Source of the DNA: Paracoccaceae bacterium
Lineage (GTDB): Bacteria > Pseudomonadota > Alphaproteobacteria > Rhodobacterales > Rhodobacteraceae
Direction: 5' to 3'
NCBI GenBank assembly: GCA_009773375.1
Contig: WRPH01000006.1
Coordinates: forward strand, 1-64,000
DNA length: 64,000 nucleotides
This document shows positions 61,801-64,000 of this stretch, piece by piece; position 1 is the stretch's first letter; every line of letters begins with the position of its first letter. Under the pieces are notes generated by a model. The model was not told the origin of the DNA and made no database searches. It saw nothing but the letters and a program-made list of their open reading frames with translations. The translations under genes were made by a program, and so were the position numbers.

Positions 61801-64000
61801 TTGAAGTCAAAGAAGGCGAAAACACCATCACCCTGCCCGTCACCGATGAGTGGGGCGCGGGTGTGTATGTGACCGCCTCGCTGTTACGCCCGATGGACGT
61901 GGCCGCTGGCCGCAACCCGGCGCGGGCTTTGGGCCTGACCCATGCCGCGATTGATCCGGGTGCGCGGGCGCTGAAAGCCACCGTCGAAACCGCAGCCGAG
62001 GCCGCCCCGCGCGGGCCGCTGGAGGTCGCGGTAAAGGTGGAAGGGATCGCCAGTGGCGAAACCGCTTACGTTACCATCGCCACCGTCGATCAGGGCATTC
62101 TGAACCTGACCGGTTTCCTGCCGCCAAACCCGCAGGACCACTACTTTGGTCAGCGCAAACTGGGCGTCGGCATCCGTGACATTTACGGTCGCCTCATCGA
62201 CGGCATGAATGGTGCCGCAGGCGAAGTGCGTTCGGGTGGCGATGCGGGGGCGCAAGCGCGTCTGCAAGCCCCGCCGCCCACAGAAGAACTGGTTGCCTAT
62301 TTCAGCGGCCCGATTGCCGTGGATGCCGATGGCTATGCCCGCACCGCGTTTGACCTGCCGTCATTCAATGGCACGGTAAAGGTGATGGCGGTGGCATGGT
62401 CGAAAAAGGCCGTCGGCCAAGGCTATGCCGACGTGCTGGTGCGCGATCCGGTGGTGGTTACGGCGTCGTTGCCGCGCTTCCTGTCGCCCGGCGATGAAAG
62501 CCGTCTGCTGCTGGAAATTGTCCACGCGACCGGGCCATCGGGTCGGATGAGCCTCGATGTTTCTTCTGCGGGTCTGACGCTTGGTGACGTGCCTTCTGGC
62601 TTTGAACTGGGAGAAAAAGCCAAGGCCGTCTTCGCCATTCCGGTCAAAGCCGATGCTGTGGGCAATCAGACCATCGAGGTCGCGCTGACCACGCCAGAAG
62701 GCAAGGCGCTGAAGAAAACCCTGACCGTTCCGGTTCAGATCAACGATCCCGCCGTGGTGCGGGTGTCGCGATTTGACCTGAAAAAAGGACAGGAATTCAC
62801 CTTCGATTCCGCCGCTTTCGCTGGCCTTATCCCCGGCTCGGGCAAGGCCACGATGGCGGTTGGCCCCATCGCCCGCCTGAACGCTCCCGGTGTACTGGCA
62901 GCGCTGGACGCCTACCCCTACGGCTGCACTGAACAGATCACCTCCAAGGCGCTGCCGCTGTTGTATTTCGACGAGGTTGCCGTCGCGATGGATCTGCCCG
63001 GCGCCGATAATCTGAAGCTGCGCGTTGAACAAGCCGTGGCCGAAGTGCTGACAAATCAGGCCTCGAACGGCTCGTTCGGGCTGTGGGGGCCGGTCGAAAA
63101 CGGCGGCGATATGTGGCTGGATGCGTTTGTGACCGATTTCCTCAGCCGGGCAAAGGCGCGCGGCTATCAGGTGCCGGATCAGGCCTTCCGCAACGCCTTG
63201 GACAATCTGCGCAATCAGGTGAACTACCAGTCCGATTTCGACAAGGGCGGCGAGGCTTTGGCCTACGCGCTGATGGTGCTGGCCCGCGAAGGTGCCGCCG
63301 CCGTGGGTGATCTGCGCTACTACGCCGATGTGAAAGGTGACGCCTTTGCTACCCCCACCGCAATGGCGCAACTGGGCGCGGCCTTGGCCAGCTATGGCGA
63401 CCAACCCCGCGCCGATGCGATGTTCCGCCGTGCGGGCGTCGCTTTGGATGCGCTGAAAGGCCCGGACAGCGAACAGATCTTCCGCGCTGATTACGGCACC
63501 AACTTCCGTGACGCCGCCGCAGTGCTGACCCTCGCCGTCGAGGCCGGGTCAAATGCGGTGGACCGCGAGGCGTTGACCGACCGCATCTCGGGCAGCACTG
63601 CGCTTTCGACTCAAGAGGCGACATGGGCGCTGCTGGCGGCGAATGCGCTGATTGATCGGGCCGGGGCGGATGGCATCACCATCGACGGCGCTGCGGCCAG
63701 CGGGCCGTTGGTCCAGGTGTTGGATGCGGCATCGACAGCGCCGGTTCTGGTGAAAAACACCGGCGCGGATACCACGCTGACGGTCACCACCTATGGTGTG
63801 CCAGCCGAGGCAGAACCAGCAGGCGGCACAGGATATGCTATCATGCGCAACTACTATACGATGGATGGTGAACCCGCGACACTGGATGGCATCACGGTGG
63901 GCACGCGGCTGATCACCGTGCTGGAGGTCACGCCGTTTGGTCGCGGCGAAGCCCGTCTGATGGTGTCGGACCCGCTGCCCGCCGGGTTTGAAATCGACAA
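58809..64000 (+). CDS. PAN-domain alpha-2-macroglobulin family protein (3' end beyond window)
   Basis: An open frame of at least 1730 codons that runs off the right edge. The signal peptide is residues 1-26 (MRGGFGRVLSGVFIGLILSL, then PSTVLA before DD), with no lipobox. Residues about 50-90 form a PAN/Apple-like domain with paired cysteines (LEACQRACLTNKQCEAFTF, SCFPK). Macroglobulin repeats follow, then a bait-like region. The thioester motif CTEQ starts at C1373 in YPYGCTEQITSKALPLLYF. Bacterial members trap proteases in the periplasm, often beside PBP1c, which could lie just beyond the edge. A GGAAGGA ribosome site precedes the ATG, and the frame is unbroken throughout. It is divergent from the soluble kinase. 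Confidence 0.92.
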   Translation, partial: MRGGFGRVLSGVFIGLILSLPSTVLADDLIPTKRFVLSENTDLPGGDISSIFDTTLEACQRACLTNKQCEAFTFNTRNGSCFPKSSVGEAAAFNGAYSGYVLAAEPGAEARAKARRAELNFVMDWEISAITEQAAQLANSHTTNGYSAEEHLASAADAEANGDYSWASAYTGAALNLTDSANDWAEYARLLLAAGQASGDQQRNFLDRAYYAAVNAYLRADSKALQHTILLTMGDALERIDRGRDKVQALRLAQSLQPRDDTSAALDDAIGKYGFRIVENFVESDSARPRICVSFSEQLVKSGVDYANFVQLPDAGMTVTTDGWQQLCVEGVTHGSRNTLTFREGLPANDGQALAKSVDITAYVRDRSPGMRFPGRGYVLPRTGAAAIPVETVNTEKLNLSLYRVTDRNLLRSLQNGYLGAPMPEYQEYDFESQIGSEIWTGTGSVTQEVNVDVTTRLPLDEALKDQPAGIYALRAGVPGVDPYVIPASWQWFVVSDLGLTTMSGVDGLHVFVRSLGSAAAKSGVTVELLSTANEVLATAQTDAQGYAKFDAALALGTGAQAPALVVARDGDTDLAFLSLTDPEFDLSDRGVEGREAAPPVDVFLTTDRGAYRAGETIYATALTRDANTEALESLPLTAILKRPDGVEYSRALVNDSGAGGHVFALSVGGNAPRGVWTLQVFADLEAAALQSKTVLVEDFLPERIDFTLDLGGQPIRLGDLPQLAVEAKYLFGAPGADLAIEGEVLLRAAKELKAWPGYVFGRHDAPFDAQLNSFGDVKTDADGKATVDLLLPEVEDPGRPLEMRATVRIAEGSGRPVERQVSTLLAPSSDLIGVKPMFEDVVAEGSEARFSLIGINAETRLTPMQIKWTITRIETNYQWYQSGGNWNWEPVTSRSKVAEGTTDLGDSATEIAAAVKWGEYELLVERSDGAQAATSTTFYAGWYAPADATESPDTLELSLDKPAYKSGDTATLRLVPRATGTALITVLSNRLVSMQAVEVKEGENTITLPVTDEWGAGVYVTASLLRPMDVAAGRNPARALGLTHAAIDPGARALKATVETAAEAAPRGPLEVAVKVEGIASGETAYVTIATVDQGILNLTGFLPPNPQDHYFGQRKLGVGIRDIYGRLIDGMNGAAGEVRSGGDAGAQARLQAPPPTEELVAYFSGPIAVDADGYARTAFDLPSFNGTVKVMAVAWSKKAVGQGYADVLVRDPVVVTASLPRFLSPGDESRLLLEIVHATGPSGRMSLDVSSAGLTLGDVPSGFELGEKAKAVFAIPVKADAVGNQTIEVALTTPEGKALKKTLTVPVQINDPAVVRVSRFDLKKGQEFTFDSAAFAGLIPGSGKATMAVGPIARLNAPGVLAALDAYPYGCTEQITSKALPLLYFDEVAVAMDLPGADNLKLRVEQAVAEVLTNQASNGSFGLWGPVENGGDMWLDAFVTDFLSRAKARGYQVPDQAFRNALDNLRNQVNYQSDFDKGGEALAYALMVLAREGAAAVGDLRYYADVKGDAFATPTAMAQLGAALASYGDQPRADAMFRRAGVALDALKGPDSEQIFRADYGTNFRDAAAVLTLAVEAGSNAVDREALTDRISGSTALSTQEATWALLAANALIDRAGADGITIDGAAASGPLVQVLDAASTAPVLVKNTGADTTLTVTTYGVPAEAEPAGGTGYAIMRNYYTMDGEPATLDGITVGTRLITVLEVTPFGRGEARLMVSDPLPAGFEID

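Overview
The window reads as a chromosomal segment of a GC-rich alphaproteobacterium, most likely a member of the Rhodobacteraceae (Rhodobacter/Gemmobacter/Tabrizicola-like). The evidence is the protein sequences of the ribosomal and RNA polymerase genes, the tRNA-Trp/secE/nusG/rplKAJL/rpoBC/str order, a DeLey-Doudoroff galactose route, and intergenic palindromes of a type I associate with this family. There is no sign of a prophage, plasmid backbone, transposase, CRISPR array or toxin-antitoxin locus. This is core chromosome with interesting inserts rather than a mobile island.

Region 1 (1-22.2 kb, almost all minus strand) holds the information-processing core. Read in the direction of transcription it runs: tRNA-Trp, msrB-msrA, secE, nusG, rplK-rplA, rplJ-rplL, rpoB, rpoC, and then, after an insert, rpsL-rpsG-fusA-tuf (tuf cut by the left edge). 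Two departures from the usual order stand out. An msrA/msrB pair sits between tRNA-Trp and secE. A 5.5-kb insert separates rpoC from rpsL and carries three tiny membrane-peptide genes, a DMT transporter and a four-gene envelope-glycan/lipid A phosphate cluster (GT2, LABN, GT39, PAP2). Hairpins of the GTAG-foot REP type lie between tuf and fusA and between rpoC and rpoB.

Region 2 (22.2-30.9 kb) is mixed. It holds a DUF2798 membrane peptide, a secreted MuiA/DUF4139 protein, a class III aminotransferase followed by an unusual ATP-grasp protein, a cupin-type XRE regulator divergent from a flavin/iron-sulfur oxidoreductase, and asd with a perfect inverted repeat in its leader. Region 3 (30.9-42.4 kb) covers envelope and sugar metabolism: two MFS transporters with an LPS-core-type mannosyltransferase, a GH13 glucosidase, and a tightly overlapped operon dgoK-dgoA-lactonase-GH42 beta-galactosidase that would feed galactosides into the DeLey-Doudoroff pathway. 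A tRNA hydroxylase (trhO) and an NAD-dependent epimerase lie upstream.

Region 4 (42.4-49 kb) has a pyridine-nucleotide salvage operon, pncA-hybrid histidine kinase-pncB, in which the kinase and pncB reading frames overlap by 67 nt. It also has arfB with a kinase-fold protein, and a queuosine-precursor transporter followed by a compact transcription unit for an 18-residue peptide with an almost perfect Shine-Dalgarno sequence. This unit is the most novel-looking item in the window. Region 5 (49-64 kb) has a wall/envelope operon (thioesterase, UMF1 transporter, MepA endopeptidase, phytase-like esterase), yggT-recQ-yaaA, a soluble two-PAS two-receiver hybrid kinase, and a large PAN-domain alpha-2-macroglobulin that runs off the right edge.

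All functional names come from reading motifs in the translations. No database search was run, and promoters and hairpins were found by eye.
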